From: Rhipicephalus microplus
Lineage: Eukaryota > Arthropoda > Arachnida > Ixodida > Ixodidae
Length of the DNA: 64,000 nt
Assembly (NCBI RefSeq): GCF_043290135.1
Contig: NC_134710.1
Span: forward strand, 5,457,821-5,521,820
Reading direction: 5' to 3'
Shown: positions 19,447 to 29,221 of the stretch, piece by piece
Position numbering within the stretch: position 1 is the stretch's first letter
Layout of the letters: each line of letters starts with the position of its first letter
Program-made: the position numbers and the translations under genes
The notes under the pieces: generated by a model
The model's input: only the letters and a program-made list of their open reading frames with translations
Told to the model about the DNA's origin: nothing
Databases searched by the model: none

Positions 19447-22400
19447 TTATGGGGGTACGGAGTTTCGCACCTCTGACGAAAAAAACTTTGTGTGCCAGCG
19501 GCGAAGAAACTGGTCCTCTCCGCCAGCTTCCAGTTGCTTGGCCAAGTACTGCACTATTTTCTGCCTGATCATGGCTAGTGCTGGGTAGGCCGCTCTCACT
19601 GGGGTGTTCTTTAGCTCAGAAAGGCAACGGCGTTTCCAAATCACAAAGAGTGTGATGGCAATCACCAGCCTTCCGAAGCAGCCCCTATTCCTTTCGAGGG
19701 CCGGAGGAGGGTAGATGCTGAAGCACCTCGCAACCAGGCGCCATACCGACTTGGCCGCTCCGCATTCTAACAACGCGTGGGAGATCGTTTCCTCAGCGTG
19801 GCAATTAGGACACTGGCTATTCGGCGTGATGCCGAAACGGTGCAGGCGATGTCTCGTGGGCAAAACTTGCCACTTGCGCTTCCACTCGAAGTCATGTACT
19901 TCGCGCGGTCGGTACTTATTGCTTTTTTGTTTGCACAGTCCTAGGCTTTTGATCTGCTCCTTTTCTTCTTCGGACAACTGGTTTTCTGGTATCGCTTCGA
20001 GTATTCGGGCGGGTGGGTCCTTGTTAATGTCGCAGTTCGGGGCTTCTTTTTCTATGATCTTTGTCGTAGTTGCCGCCATCCTGTAAACGTGAGAGGGCGC
20101 TTCCGCGCGCGGGCCAGTGTGTTTGTGGTTTTCCAAATAGTGCGTGATGGTGCTTCTCCAGTAGTTGATTAGATTCTTCCCAACGTAACTCGCTGTGTAA
20201 TAGAGCGTGCGGGTAATCTTGAGGGCCAGTATCTGGCTGGTCATTTGTATGTGTGGGAGGACGAGGCCACCTTTGTCCTCGGGTAGTTGAAGGAGGTGTC
20301 GCTTGACTGGTGCCGGTTTCCCTTCCCATAGCAAATCGGTGATCACGGTGTTCAGTTGGCTCGTGGTTTTCCTAGGGATCACCGCTACCCTACTAGCGTA
20401 GAACGCAAACGCGCAAACGGTGGTCCTTGCTGCCAGCGCTTTTTCACGTAACGTGAGGTTCAGGAGGCGAATGCGGTCAGCTGCCTGCTTTGCCCTCTCG
20501 AGGGCTCTCTGCCACGTGGCTGGTGCCACCCCTTCACTGGAGAAGTAGATTCCCAGTACTTTAACAATGGACACCACTTTGATGTTTCCTAGGGCTTCTC
20601 TGGGGAAAGTTCCAAATATCATCGCCTTGCTCTTGTCCGCATTTGTCGCCGCTCCGGATGCCTGCGCGTATCTTGTGAACGTCGCACTGAAGGCTTGGAG
20701 GCTGCTTTCATCCCGAAAAAACAGGGAAATGTCGTCCGCGTATGCCAGCACTTTCACCTGCTCCTGGCCCGTCAGTGGGAAGCCCGGATGCCTTCATGCG
20801 CATTAACACTTGTGATCAGCGGCTCGCACGACATGACAAAATAGGTCGGGCCCAATGGGCATCCTTGCCTTATGCCTCTGCTATACTTGAATGCCGGCAT
20901 TGTGATTCCGTTTATCACAACGGTGCAGGTTAGGTCCTCGTACAAAGTTTTTGCCAGTTTTATAAAACTTGCCGGTAAGCCAAACTCCTGCATCACGTCG
21001 AAGAGGTAATGGTGTCGTACCCTGTCAAAAGCTTTAGCTTGGTCTAGGGAAATAAAAACACCATTGAAACCTCTTGTCGTCGCGTATTCGAAAGAGTCAC
21101 GGATCACTGTGAGGTTCGCAAAAAGCGACCTTCCTGGAATCGCGCACGTTTGGTACGGGCTAATGATGTCCGGTAACAGGAGCTTGAGCCTGTTGTTCAG
21201 TATAGTGGCTACCAGCTTGTAATCGGTGTTCAAAAGCGTGATTGGACGCCACGCCGTGGGCTCGTTTGGTGGTGCACCCTCTTTGTGTAGTAGGACAAGT
21301 TTACCCACTCCGAAGGAGTCGGGTTTCTTAAAGGACCTGAAGATCGCATTCACCATCGCGAGCAAGGGTTCTTCGAGAACTTCGAGAAAAGTCACATAGA
21401 AGGCTGCAGTCAGACCATCAGCGCCTGGGGCAGAATTGGGGGTCATGCTTCTTATGGCTTCACGAAGCTCTGCAGGTGAGACTTCAGCGCTAAGGGTTGC
21501 TGGCTCCTCCTCCTGCTTAATTCGCTGCATATGTTTGCAGTTCTTTGACATGGTCGGGTCCCCGATTGGTGTCTATTGGTTCGGTGTCTTGGAACTGTAT
21601 GCTGAAGTACTCTCTGAAGATGTTCTCCATTTCTGCTGGGTCGTCGGTTACAGAACCGTCTAAGCGCTTTGCCTCCGTAATTCGCAAACAGCCATTTCCA
21701 CGTACTTCCCTCACATCAACTCCGGTCGCCGTGCCCAACAGTCCATGCTCACTTCTAGGTCGCCTCATAGTATCTCTGAGGAGTTGGTTGTATTGCTCCT
21801 CGAGCGAGGTCAGGTACTCTGTTGTACATGAGGTCAACGTGTCGGCTGCCTTGATGATCTGCATCTGGCGAAGTTCTTTCATCTTTTGTATATGACGTCT
21901 TTTTCTGGCTTTGCCTTCTCTTTACAACAGGGCCTTCCATTCTTCCTTAAGTTTATCCCACAGAGGGGCGGGGGGGGTAATATGTCCGGCATTTTCTACT
22001 GATGCGCTGATGGCAGCTTTCAAGTTTTCTACGCAAGTCTCATCTCTCAGCAGCTCAGCGTCTATTCTCCAGCTATTGTTATCGGAGTGCGGGCCGGGGG
22101 ATCCCTTTACCTTCGTGACGAGCGGGGCATGATCCGTTTTCTCTTTCAGGTTGGCCGGGAGCGCGAGTACTTCGCATCCTTCTACCAAAGCGAGGAGGAG
22201 GTCCGGAAAGTACATCCGGTCTATTCTACTTCCTGCTGATCTAGAGGTACGGGTTGCTACAAAGCGGTCTTTATAGAGGTTTACCCATATGTCTGAGAGG
22301 TTTAGGTGCCGAAGGGTTTTCACCAACTCTTTTGCATTGTAGGTTGATCTTCCTTGGCTTGGCCCCCTCACGTCCTGGTTAGAATCTACCACGCAATTAA

Positions 22401-22830
22401 AATCACCGACCAGTACCTGGGGAATAGGCTCTAGGAGGAGTTGGTGCATCTCTTGAAAGAACATATTCGTATCTTTTCTTGTTACGGGGGCATAGACGTT
22501 CACAATGCGTATCTTTTTGTCTTCGATGAAAATGTCAATCATTAAGTAGCGACCATTCGCCCCGAAAATACAATAGGATTTTGATCGAAATCTGCCTGAT
22601 ACAAATATTACTCCGACCCCGCATGCTCTCGTGGTCGCCAGAGAGAAAAAGGCGTCGGTCTGATGGTCTCGGCGGAAATTAACCACATCCAGCGGCGTTC
22701 GGAAATTCGCCTCTTGAATAAAGAGGAGATCAATGTTCTGGTTCCTAGCGAAACCTAGGATGGCTGCTTGTTTCGCCCTATCTCTAAACCCTCGGATATT
22801 CCACGTAGCCGATTTCAAAAAGGCCATCAA
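19447..22830 (-). pseudogene. LINE B ORF2: endonuclease, RT, C-terminal zinc motif
   Basis: The ATG near 22827 (MAFLKSATWNIRGFRDRAKQ) opens an APE-type endonuclease (LLFIQEANFRTPLDV, VYAPVTRKD, LVGDFNCVVDSNQDV, KTDHAPLVT). The RT follows: SAPGADGLTAAFYVTF, WRPITLLNTDYKLVATIL, FISLDQAKAFDRVRHHYLF, SRGIRQGCPLGPTYFV and catalytic LAYADDISLFF. The tail has LPTRHRLHRFGI and CPNCHAEETISHALLEC. Breaks are a TAA after EWKALL near 21922, a frame change near 21530 and another near 20765 just before the YADD box. Each downstream piece continues the same protein, so decay is modest. Confidence 0.88.
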
Positions 22831-23124
22831 AAACCTTAAAAAGAAGAAAAAAAAACGCGGGAAGCATCGAGGCTAGCAAGCAGCGTGGCCGTCATCCGCC
22901 GATTGGGTGCGAAAGGTGGGGTGAAGGGTGAAAGAATGCACCGAGCAAGATAGGCGACAGCCGCGCGGCGGCAGAAAGGGGGAGGAGGGTGCTGCGCCAG
23001 AAGGAGAAGGGAAGGCAAGTAGGACATAGTGCGGCCAGAGCGAACGAGAGGAAGGAAAAAGGGTCGTGAAGCCTGCCGCTTCAGTGACTTGCGTCTCGGG
23101 GCTTGGGGGGTGGTTCCCTTTTGG

Positions 23125-24767
23125 CTACACCATCTTTCTCGAGCTTCTGAGCCTTCGCGTGTGTTGGAGCGTCACTATCAATGCTTTCACCTGCTGGCCC
23201 GGGTCTACGCTGCCGGGCCTCTTTGCTGGCCGCCCTCTCACCCAGATACCGCTTATCGTCATCAGGGCGTCTTCGTGAGCGTGAGCGGCTCTCTGCTCTA
23301 GCCCAGTGGCCATCTGTCCAGTTTTCGCGTTCGATTGCCGGCTTGGGCGTGCCGAATGGGAGGCGGGGGAGGAAGTCGGTGCAGCATGGTCGCATTCGCT
23401 GTCGCTGGGTAGAAAGTAATACCCTTTGCTTTTTATGGGGGCATCGTCGCCGGCTGGGTCTTGGGTGCCGGCCTCCAAGGCCAGGCTGGTCACTGGGGCC
23501 CGGACGTTGACGGGTGTGTGGGATAAAGCGAGGAGGGCCCCTCTCTGCTCGTTGGACTCGGGGGTCGCTTCAGCCGCGGTCAGCGAATTCCCGCAGTCAT
23601 CCCAGCTCGCCGAGGGTGGAGGCGGCTTAGGGGGGGGGGACGATTGCGCTGAACCCGTCTCGATATCGCTCGACCCTGTTTCGGTCGACCTGGTGGCAGT
23701 CTCGTCAAAACTCCCGGGCCTCTCCCCCTCACTGGCGGACGGATCGCCCATGCCACTGCCTGAAGTCAGATCGGAGTCTAAGTCGCGGTCCCCGGAAGGG
23801 GATCCCCTCTCGGTTGTGCGGGACGCGGACCTGGACGTAAGGACCTGCATACGCGGCGAGTTAGTTGCTCGGGCAGAGGCGGGGCCGCTTGACTGAGAGT
23901 GCGACGAAGCGGATTCAGATAGCGAGGGGAAGCTGTGGGCGGCCGAAGCGTATGAGCGCTTACGAAAGCACTCGCGTGTTCCGTGGTGACCCCCGCAACG
24001 TTTACAGTCTGCGGAGCAGCCCTCAGTATCGTGGCCGAAGGTGCCGCACCGTTTACAGTACGCCGTGGTGCACGCAGTCGCCATATGCCCGACTTCACCA
24101 CAACGCGCGCACACCCGGCGCATGCCTCTGTACTCGCACATGACTTTGTGCCCCGCAATAGTGATGAAGTTGGGGACTGGGCGGCACATCTCAATTTTAA
24201 CCACACGTACCCCGTTTAACTTGGTCTGGCGAGTGGCTAGGGTGGCGAACGAAATGCCCTTCACTTTACCAAACTGGGCTCGTCTGATAGAAAAGCGGGG
24301 TAACGGTAAACGTTCACATATGTAACCGGTGGCCCGACTGCCTCTACTGGCACCCTCGCCCCGTTCACTTCAAATCCTTCCGCCACCATTAGCTTCGTCG
24401 CCTGGCCAGCATTGCGGGTGCATACAAGAAATTTTGCGCCCCCCATATGTTGCAGTACTAATACGCTGTCGTCACCAGCTGTCTCTTCAATTGCGTCAAT
24501 TAACTTATCGACGGAGATATCGCCCTCGGGCGCGGAAAACATGAAACAATTCTCCCTCACCGGGAGTTCAAATGGCGTGGCCATTCTGGTGGGTGGACCC
24601 CACAAGCTGCCGGTTGGGCGTGGCTCGTGGGTGACTTGTAACGTGCAGTCGAGCTGCACTCTGGTAGGAAGCGGCTCAGCCGAGGCGGGTGCCGCGCAGG
24701 TCTTGGTGGTACCAGGTGGACCGCAGGGGGACTCCGGGACGGCGGACGTGAACCGGGGACATTGCAC
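23125..24767 (-). pseudogene. LINE B ORF1 (gag-like, three zinc knuckles)
   Basis: The first frame carries VLQHMGGAKFLVCTRNAGQA, homologous to LINE A ORF1. A frameshift near 24262 leads to the second frame. This has CARCGEVGHMATAC, CKRCGTFGHDTEGC and a shorter CKRCGGHHGTREC, followed by a long Ser/Pro/Glu-rich acidic tail to 23125. The likely start is the internal ATG of MATPFELPVRENCF rather than the first ATG. ORF1 proteins of this type coat LINE RNA. Sequence 22831-23124 between ORF1 and ORF2 is a purine/pyrimidine-biased spacer with no gene. Confidence 0.8.
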
Positions 24768-24949
24768 CTCCTCCTGGCATGGGGTAGGCTGGCTCCAGGC
24801 ATCAAAGGCCCGAGACCCAGGGGCGGCGGTCGCGTGTACAAGACGCCGGTGCCGCGTAGACTTCTTTTGCCGACTTGAAACCCTGGAGTCGACGTCCGCG
24901 TGACGTGACCCCGGGTCTCGCTTGAGGACTCGAGAACAGACAGCCAGAC

Positions 24950-25215
24950 CGGCGAACGGAGCGTCGGCCGTCGATCAACTACTCACAAGCGGCGAAGTGC
25001 GTCGGCATTTATGCTCTTGCCATCGAATGTTCTAGCGTTATCGCTGGCGGTGGCGTAGGTTCCAGAATAATCTGTACAGTTCGCAGAGTGGGCGTGATCT
25101 TATCTAAATGGTCTACTAAAGTCTGGAAGCGTCTCGAAAACTGCAGGCGCGGTTTGCGCTGAGAATCGTGTAGTGTTTTGGGGTGATAACAAAACTTGAG
25201 AAATAGAACGTGGCA
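24950..25215 (-). repeat. Gypsy-3 5' LTR, U3 portion
   Basis: This has the same 266-bp length as 13308-13573 and ends GTGGCA next to ATATATA. It forms the outer right boundary of gypsy-3. The LINE B 5' end abuts it at CGGCGAACGGAG. Confidence 0.82.
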
Positions 25216-25234
25216 ATATATAGGTCGGCACTTT

Positions 25235-26515
25235 GAGAGACTACTGACTCATACACACTCACCACAATTTTTTCAGCCTTCACCCTCACTCACGTTCATA
25301 CTCACGTCTACTACTCACAGGCCGGCCCTCAGTCACGTTCATACTCACGCGTACTCACACTCACTCTTATTTACTCACTTTCATACTCACTCCTTCTCAT
25401 ACTCAAATTATTCCCTCACGTTCATACTCACTCCTACTCACACTCATGAGTACTCACTCACGTTCATAACCCTCCTTCTCACACTCAGAGTACTCACTCA
25501 CGTTCATACTCACTCCTACTCACACTCATGAGTGCTCACTCACGTTCAAACTCACTTCTACTCACACTGAAAGTACTCATTCACGTTCATACTCACTCTT
25601 ACTCATACTCATGAGTACTCACTCGCGTTCATACTCACTTATACTCAGAGTACTCACTCACGTTCTTACTCACTCCTACTTGTACTCATGAGTACTCACT
25701 CACGTTCATACTCCCTCCTTCTCACACCCAGAGTACTCATTCACGTTCATACTCACTCCTACTCACACTCATGAGTACTCACTCACGTTCAAACTCACTT
25801 CTACTCACACTTTAAGTACTCATTCTCGTTTATACTCACTTATACTCAGATTACTCACTCACGTTCATACTCACTCCTACTCACACTCATGAGTACTCAC
25901 TCACGTTCAAACTTATGCCAACTCACACTGTAGGCCCTCATTCACGTTCATACTCACGACTACTCACACTGATGAGTACTCACTCATTTCATATTCACGA
26001 CTACCCACACTTGTGAGTACTCGCTCACCTTCATACTCACGCCAGCTAACACTCATAGGCCCTCACTTAAGTTCATACTCACGACTACTCACACTGATGA
26101 GTACTCACTCATAGTCATACTCACGTTTACTCACAGTCACTCACGTTCATACTCACGCCTACTCACACTCATTGTTCCTGGCTCGCGTTCATACTCACGA
26201 CTACTCACACTCTTAGAGAAACACGGATTGCTGGGCGAGTTGGTGATTCATTTTAACTGATGTGCGCGAATAATTGAAGTACAAAAGGGAGACACCTCGA
26301 GACAGGACGCCGTGTCCAGGTGTCTCCTTTTTGTACTTCAATTTTTCGTGCACCTCAATTAGGACTCACAGTTACTCACTCACCATCATACTAACACCTG
26401 CTCAAGATCACAGGTCCTCACTCACCTCCTCACTCACATAAGAATTCACCTTCTTACTAACGCCTACCCATACTCAGGCGCACTCACTCACGTACTTTTA
26501 CATTCACATACTCAT
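25235..26515. repeat. Degenerate CACTCACGTTCATACTCAC minisatellite
   Basis: More than 1 kb of imperfect tandem repeats carry the core CACTCACGTTCATACTCAC alternating with CTACTCACACTCATGAGTA, giving nested periods of roughly 30 and 60 bp. It has no coding meaning. A hairpin element interrupts it at about 26222-26362. Related shorter arrays lie near 44650-44890 and 46230-46790. Confidence 0.88.
26222..26362 (+). mobile_element. Hairpin element 1 (PLE-head type)
   Basis: A head reading TTGCTGGGCGAGTTGGTGAT is followed by a long inverted repeat. The 36-bp arms at 26262-26297 and 26318-26353 pair with three mismatches around a 20-nt loop. It is embedded in the minisatellite; exact ends are uncertain. 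The head resembles the single-copy end of the Penelope-like element at 29074-29112 and the head of the hairpin at 45162, so it may be a non-autonomous PLE derivative. Confidence 0.6.
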
Positions 26516-26596
26516 GATCATCACAGCAGGACAAAGGCCTCTCCCTTCTTCCGCCAGTCAACTCGGTCCTTTGCTTTCTGTTGCCACTTCATACCC
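26508..26596 (-). pseudogene. RTE-like LINE 3' end fragment (left of PLE)
   Basis: The minus strand reads the closing residues of an RTE/craniofacial-development-protein-2-like RT (AGMKWQQKAKDRVDWRKKG, GEAFVLL) followed by GATGATCATGA-type tail sequence. The rest of the same copy continues at 29124 on the other side of the PLE. The flank ACTTCATACCC occurs on both sides (26586-26596 and 29113-29123). Confidence 0.7.
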
Positions 26597-26739
26597 GACT
26601 GAAAATAGCGCTAAAAAACGAGGACACAAGAAGAGGACACACAGCACAGGCGCTAACTTCCAACATAATGTTTATTACCACCGCACGCTCGCCTATATCA
26701 CAAAAAAATATCACATGACATGAAAGATGCGCACAAAAA

Positions 26740-27118
26740 TTAATTTCTTAGAAAATACAATTCTTTATCACTAAGCGTAAGAGAGGGAGTGCTGACGCAC
26801 TTAGACCCCAGTGAAGCGATAGCCTCAGCCTCAATAATCTCTCTAGTAAGCTTATCGAACATTCTCTTGATAACTGTGCATGCATTGAATATCGGCGCGC
26901 AGCCGCAGGATTTACAATGTATGGCCAACCAACTCCCCTGCCCGTTTTTCACATTATTACAATGTTCTCTTAATCGATCATTAAGGCAACGGCCCGTCTG
27001 TCCAATGTACTCTTTACCACAAGAAAGCGGGATGCGATAAACAACGCATATGATGCAGGGGACATAAACAGTTCGATGCTTCTTACTACACCCTTTGGGT
27101 TTTTCGTCACGGTTATGA
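26740..27118 (-). pseudogene. PLE GIY-YIG endonuclease, main copy
   Basis: Continuing from the RT after the Ruka insertion, the frame gives VVYRIPLSCGKEYIGQTGRC, then NDRLREHCNN, a cysteine/histidine pair (IHCKSCGC) and EIIEAEAIASLG, ending LYFLRN with a stop at 26740. The YIGQTGR block and following Arg and Glu are the GIY-YIG signature used by Penelope-like elements to nick target DNA. Nothing in this domain is frameshifted, but it is cut off from its RT by the SINE. Confidence 0.85.
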
Positions 27119-27132
27119 AGGCCACAAAGGCT

Positions 27133-27375
27133 TTGATTGATTGATTTGTGGGGTTTAACGTCCCAAAACCACCATTTGATTATGAGAGACGCCGTAGTGG
27201 AGGGCTCCGGAAATTTTGACCACCTGGGGTTCTTTAACGTGCACCCAAATCTGAGTACACGGGCCTACAACATTTCCGCCTCCATCGGAAATGCAGCCGC
27301 CGCAGCCGGGAATCGAACCCGCGACCTGCGGGTCAGCAGCCGAGTACCTTAGCCACTAGACCACCGCGGCGGGGC
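27133..27375 (-). mobile_element. Ruka SINE copy 1
   Basis: A full-length tRNA-derived SINE lies on the minus strand, with 5' GCCCCGCCGCGGTGGTCTAG at 27375, an internal pol III B-box region (GGGTTCGATTCC) and a 3' end with an ATCAATCAA-like tail. It is flanked by a perfect 14-bp target duplication, AGGCCACAAAGGCT, at 27119-27132 and 27376-27389. It interrupts the PLE between RT and GIY-YIG domains. The family is the ixodid-tick SINE Ruka. Confidence 0.93.
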
Positions 27376-27389
27376 AGGCCACAAAGGCT

Positions 27390-28490
27390 GACCAACTTCT
27401 TGGGAGCCGAAAAGACAACCCTAACTTCAGAGCGCTTAGCTAATTTCTTTAGGTTGTGCGATATCTTGTGAAAGTACGGTATGACGACTAGGTGCTTCGG
27501 TTTTTCGGCATCACGACTCGCTGGACATCCTGGGTTGCGAAGCGTACGAAGCAAGCCTTCTGCAACTGAAGTTTGGACGTGCATAGGATAACCTGCTTTC
27601 AACAAACGGTCTGACTGATTATGAAAAACTATTGGCGATTTCGTGCTCACAAGATTTGCTTAAAGCATGACGAAAACAATGACTGATGATGCCTCTTTTC
27701 ACTAGTTTAGAGTGAGCTGATTGGTAAGGAAGGACCGGTTTGTTCGTACGTGGTTGGTATGCCCAACATATGCGGTTAGGATGAAAGGTGAAGAGGACAT
27801 CGAGGAATTTTATGGCATTGCTCTCAGGCAGTTCGTGTGTGAGAGTCAAGGGTTTAAAACACTCCGAAAAATGTGAAATTATTTTTGCCAAACCTGCCTC
27901 GTCCGCTACCGTGTCATTAGTTAATAAAATAAGATAGTCATCGACAAACCGGAACACTTTTTTTATCTTCAAATTATCAAGATGTAGGTAAATCGATCTG
28001 TCCATTCTACTTAAAAATATGTCGCTTAAAATGGGCGCAATGCAAGACCCGATACAGATTCCGTCATTTTGAATAAAAGGCTTGTCATCCCATGAAATGT
28101 AGGTCGTCTTGAGATAAAATGATAAAAGTTCTAAAAACCGACTTACAGGAACACCACACTCGGTTTGAAATCTAACAGAGCCAAACAAATCTATGCACTC
28201 TTCAACCGCAGGAAGCAACTGATCATGGGGAATAGAATAATACAAATCAGTCACGTCGACTGAAAAACCATAAACATGCTCATTAACACAAGTTTTCACA
28301 TAATCTATGACTTGATCAGAATTTTTTACAATGAAAGGATCATCAACGTCAAGCCGGTTCAACTGTTCTTGCAAAAAAGTAGCAATCGATTTCTGCCAAG
28401 TATCACATTCTGAAACAATTACCCTAAAAGGCATATTGCTCTTGTGAGTCTTTGCATTAAAAAACACTTTTAAAAAGTCATGCTTACTAT
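27390..28490 (-). pseudogene. Penelope-like reverse transcriptase (5'-truncated)
   Basis: The visible RT runs from FFNAKTHKSNMPFRVIVSEC through YGFSVDVTDLYYSIPHDQLL, an IGSCIAPILSDIFLSRMD block and the catalytic FRFVDDYLILL to LDVLFTFHPN. The KTHK and SCIAPILSDI patterns are typical of Penelope-like RTs rather than LINEs. The region upstream of RT block 1-2 is missing. A frameshift near 27637 (SCEHEIANSF then HNQSDRLL) precedes the linker to the endonuclease. The copy is inactive. Confidence 0.88.
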
Positions 28491-28549
28491 TTGTGATGCC
28501 ACCGACAACTCAAGGTATTCATAACCGTGACGGTATTCATAACCAGGTA

Positions 28550-28929
28550 TTCATAACCGTGACGAAAAACCCAAAGGGTGTAGTAAGAAGCATCGAACTG
28601 TTTATGTCCCCTGCATCATATGCGTTGTTTATCGCATCCCGCTTTCTTGTGGTAAAGAGTACATTGGACAGACGGGCCGTTGCCTTAATGATCGATTAAG
28701 AGAACATTGTAATAATGTGAAAAACGGGCAGGGGAGTTGGTTGGCCATACATTGTAAATCCTGCGGCTGCGCGCCGATATTCAATGCATGCACAGTTATC
28801 AAGAGAATGTTCGATAAGCTTACTAGAGAGATTATTGAGGCTGAGGCTATCGCTTCACTGGGGTCTAAGTGCGTCAGCACTCCCTCTCTTACGCTTAGTG
28901 ATAAAGAATTGTATTTTCTAAGAAATTAA
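28550..28929 (+). pseudogene. PLE GIY-YIG endonuclease, inverted partial copy
   Basis: The plus strand repeats the endonuclease coding sequence of the main copy nearly base for base (VVYRIPLSCGKEYIGQTGRC to LYFLRN, stop at 28927-28929) without the SINE. It therefore documents the pre-insertion sequence around the Ruka target. It lacks any RT and any evident start. It continues into the same 3' non-coding sequence as the main copy, up to 29072. Confidence 0.87.
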
Positions 28930-29123
28930 TTTTTGTGCGCATCTTTCATGTCATGTGATATTTTTTTGTGATATAGGCGAGCGTGCGGTGGTAATAAACA
29001 TTATGTTGGAAGTTAGCGCCTGTGCTGTGTGTCCTCTTCTTGTGTCCTCGTTTTTTAGCGCTATTTTCAGTCGTCACAATGCACCAACAAGCCCAAATTT
29101 CGACAGTGTTGAACTTCATACCC

Positions 29124-29221
29124 GCTAACTTCCTAATCTCATCTGCCCACCAAACTTTGTCTCCCCTTTTCCCGCTTTCCTTCTTTTGGAATCTACAAAA
29201 TAACCGGAAGAATACGACAGC
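29124..29221 (-). pseudogene. RTE-like LINE fragment (right of PLE)
   Basis: The minus strand reads RFQKKESGKRGDKVWWADEI and RKLAGM, the segment just upstream of the piece at 26508-26596. The two form one old LINE copy split by the PLE. Confidence 0.72.

Larger units (their letters stand above)
19058..24949 (-). mobile_element. LINE B, Tx1/L1-like, inserted in gypsy-3 5' LTR
   Basis: This second full-length LINE (5.9 kb) has the same architecture as LINE A but a clearly different protein sequence. The 3' UTR (19058-19446) holds an AATAAA on the minus strand near 19075 and a TA array. The 5' UTR is about 180 bp. No target-site duplication is evident. Orientation matches LINE A and the host LTR. 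The junctions lie at the same LTR bases as those of LINE A to within 1-3 bp. Confidence 0.78.
6862..25215 (-). mobile_element. Gypsy-3: LTR retrotransposon with a LINE in each LTR
   Basis: The outer ends are TGTCATGG on the left and GTGGCA on the right, with ATAT immediately outside both (6858-6861 and 25216-25219). This is consistent with a 4-bp target duplication in an AT array. The internal region (13574-18950) holds gag, protease, RT, RNase H and integrase in the common Gypsy order on the minus strand. Each LTR is split into 266 bp and 107-108 bp halves by a 6-kb LINE. The summed LTR length is about 374 bp, close to the 360-bp related LTR at 4830-5189. Confidence 0.8.
26597..29112 (-). 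mobile_element. Penelope-like element with partial inverted copy
   Basis: The minus-strand copy (28490 to 26597) encodes RT and a GIY-YIG endonuclease. A second, endonuclease-only copy lies inverted at 28550-29072, giving terminal inverted repeats of about 520 bp. A further 39 bp (29074-29112) occur only at the right end. The 11-bp ACTTCATACCC on both sides is the likely target duplication within an RTE-like LINE. The join at 28515-28550 contains repeated TATTCATAACC units. Foldback arrangements of this kind are known for Penelope-like elements. A Ruka SINE is inserted in the endonuclease. Confidence 0.82.

Noticed and set aside
6862..25215. Explanation that a single LINE insertion in U3 was copied to both LTRs by reverse transcription
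   Set aside because: The two LINEs differ strongly in protein sequence while the LTR halves are about 95% identical, so they cannot be copies of one insertion.
1..25215. Envelope gene that would make any Gypsy element virus-like
   Set aside because: No open frame with signal peptide and membrane anchor is present after any integrase.
25950..26110. CTGATGAGTACTCAC strings in the minisatellite resemble the CTGATGA core of hammerhead ribozymes
   Set aside because: No matching GAAA strand and helices at the required spacing; the string is part of the repeat unit.
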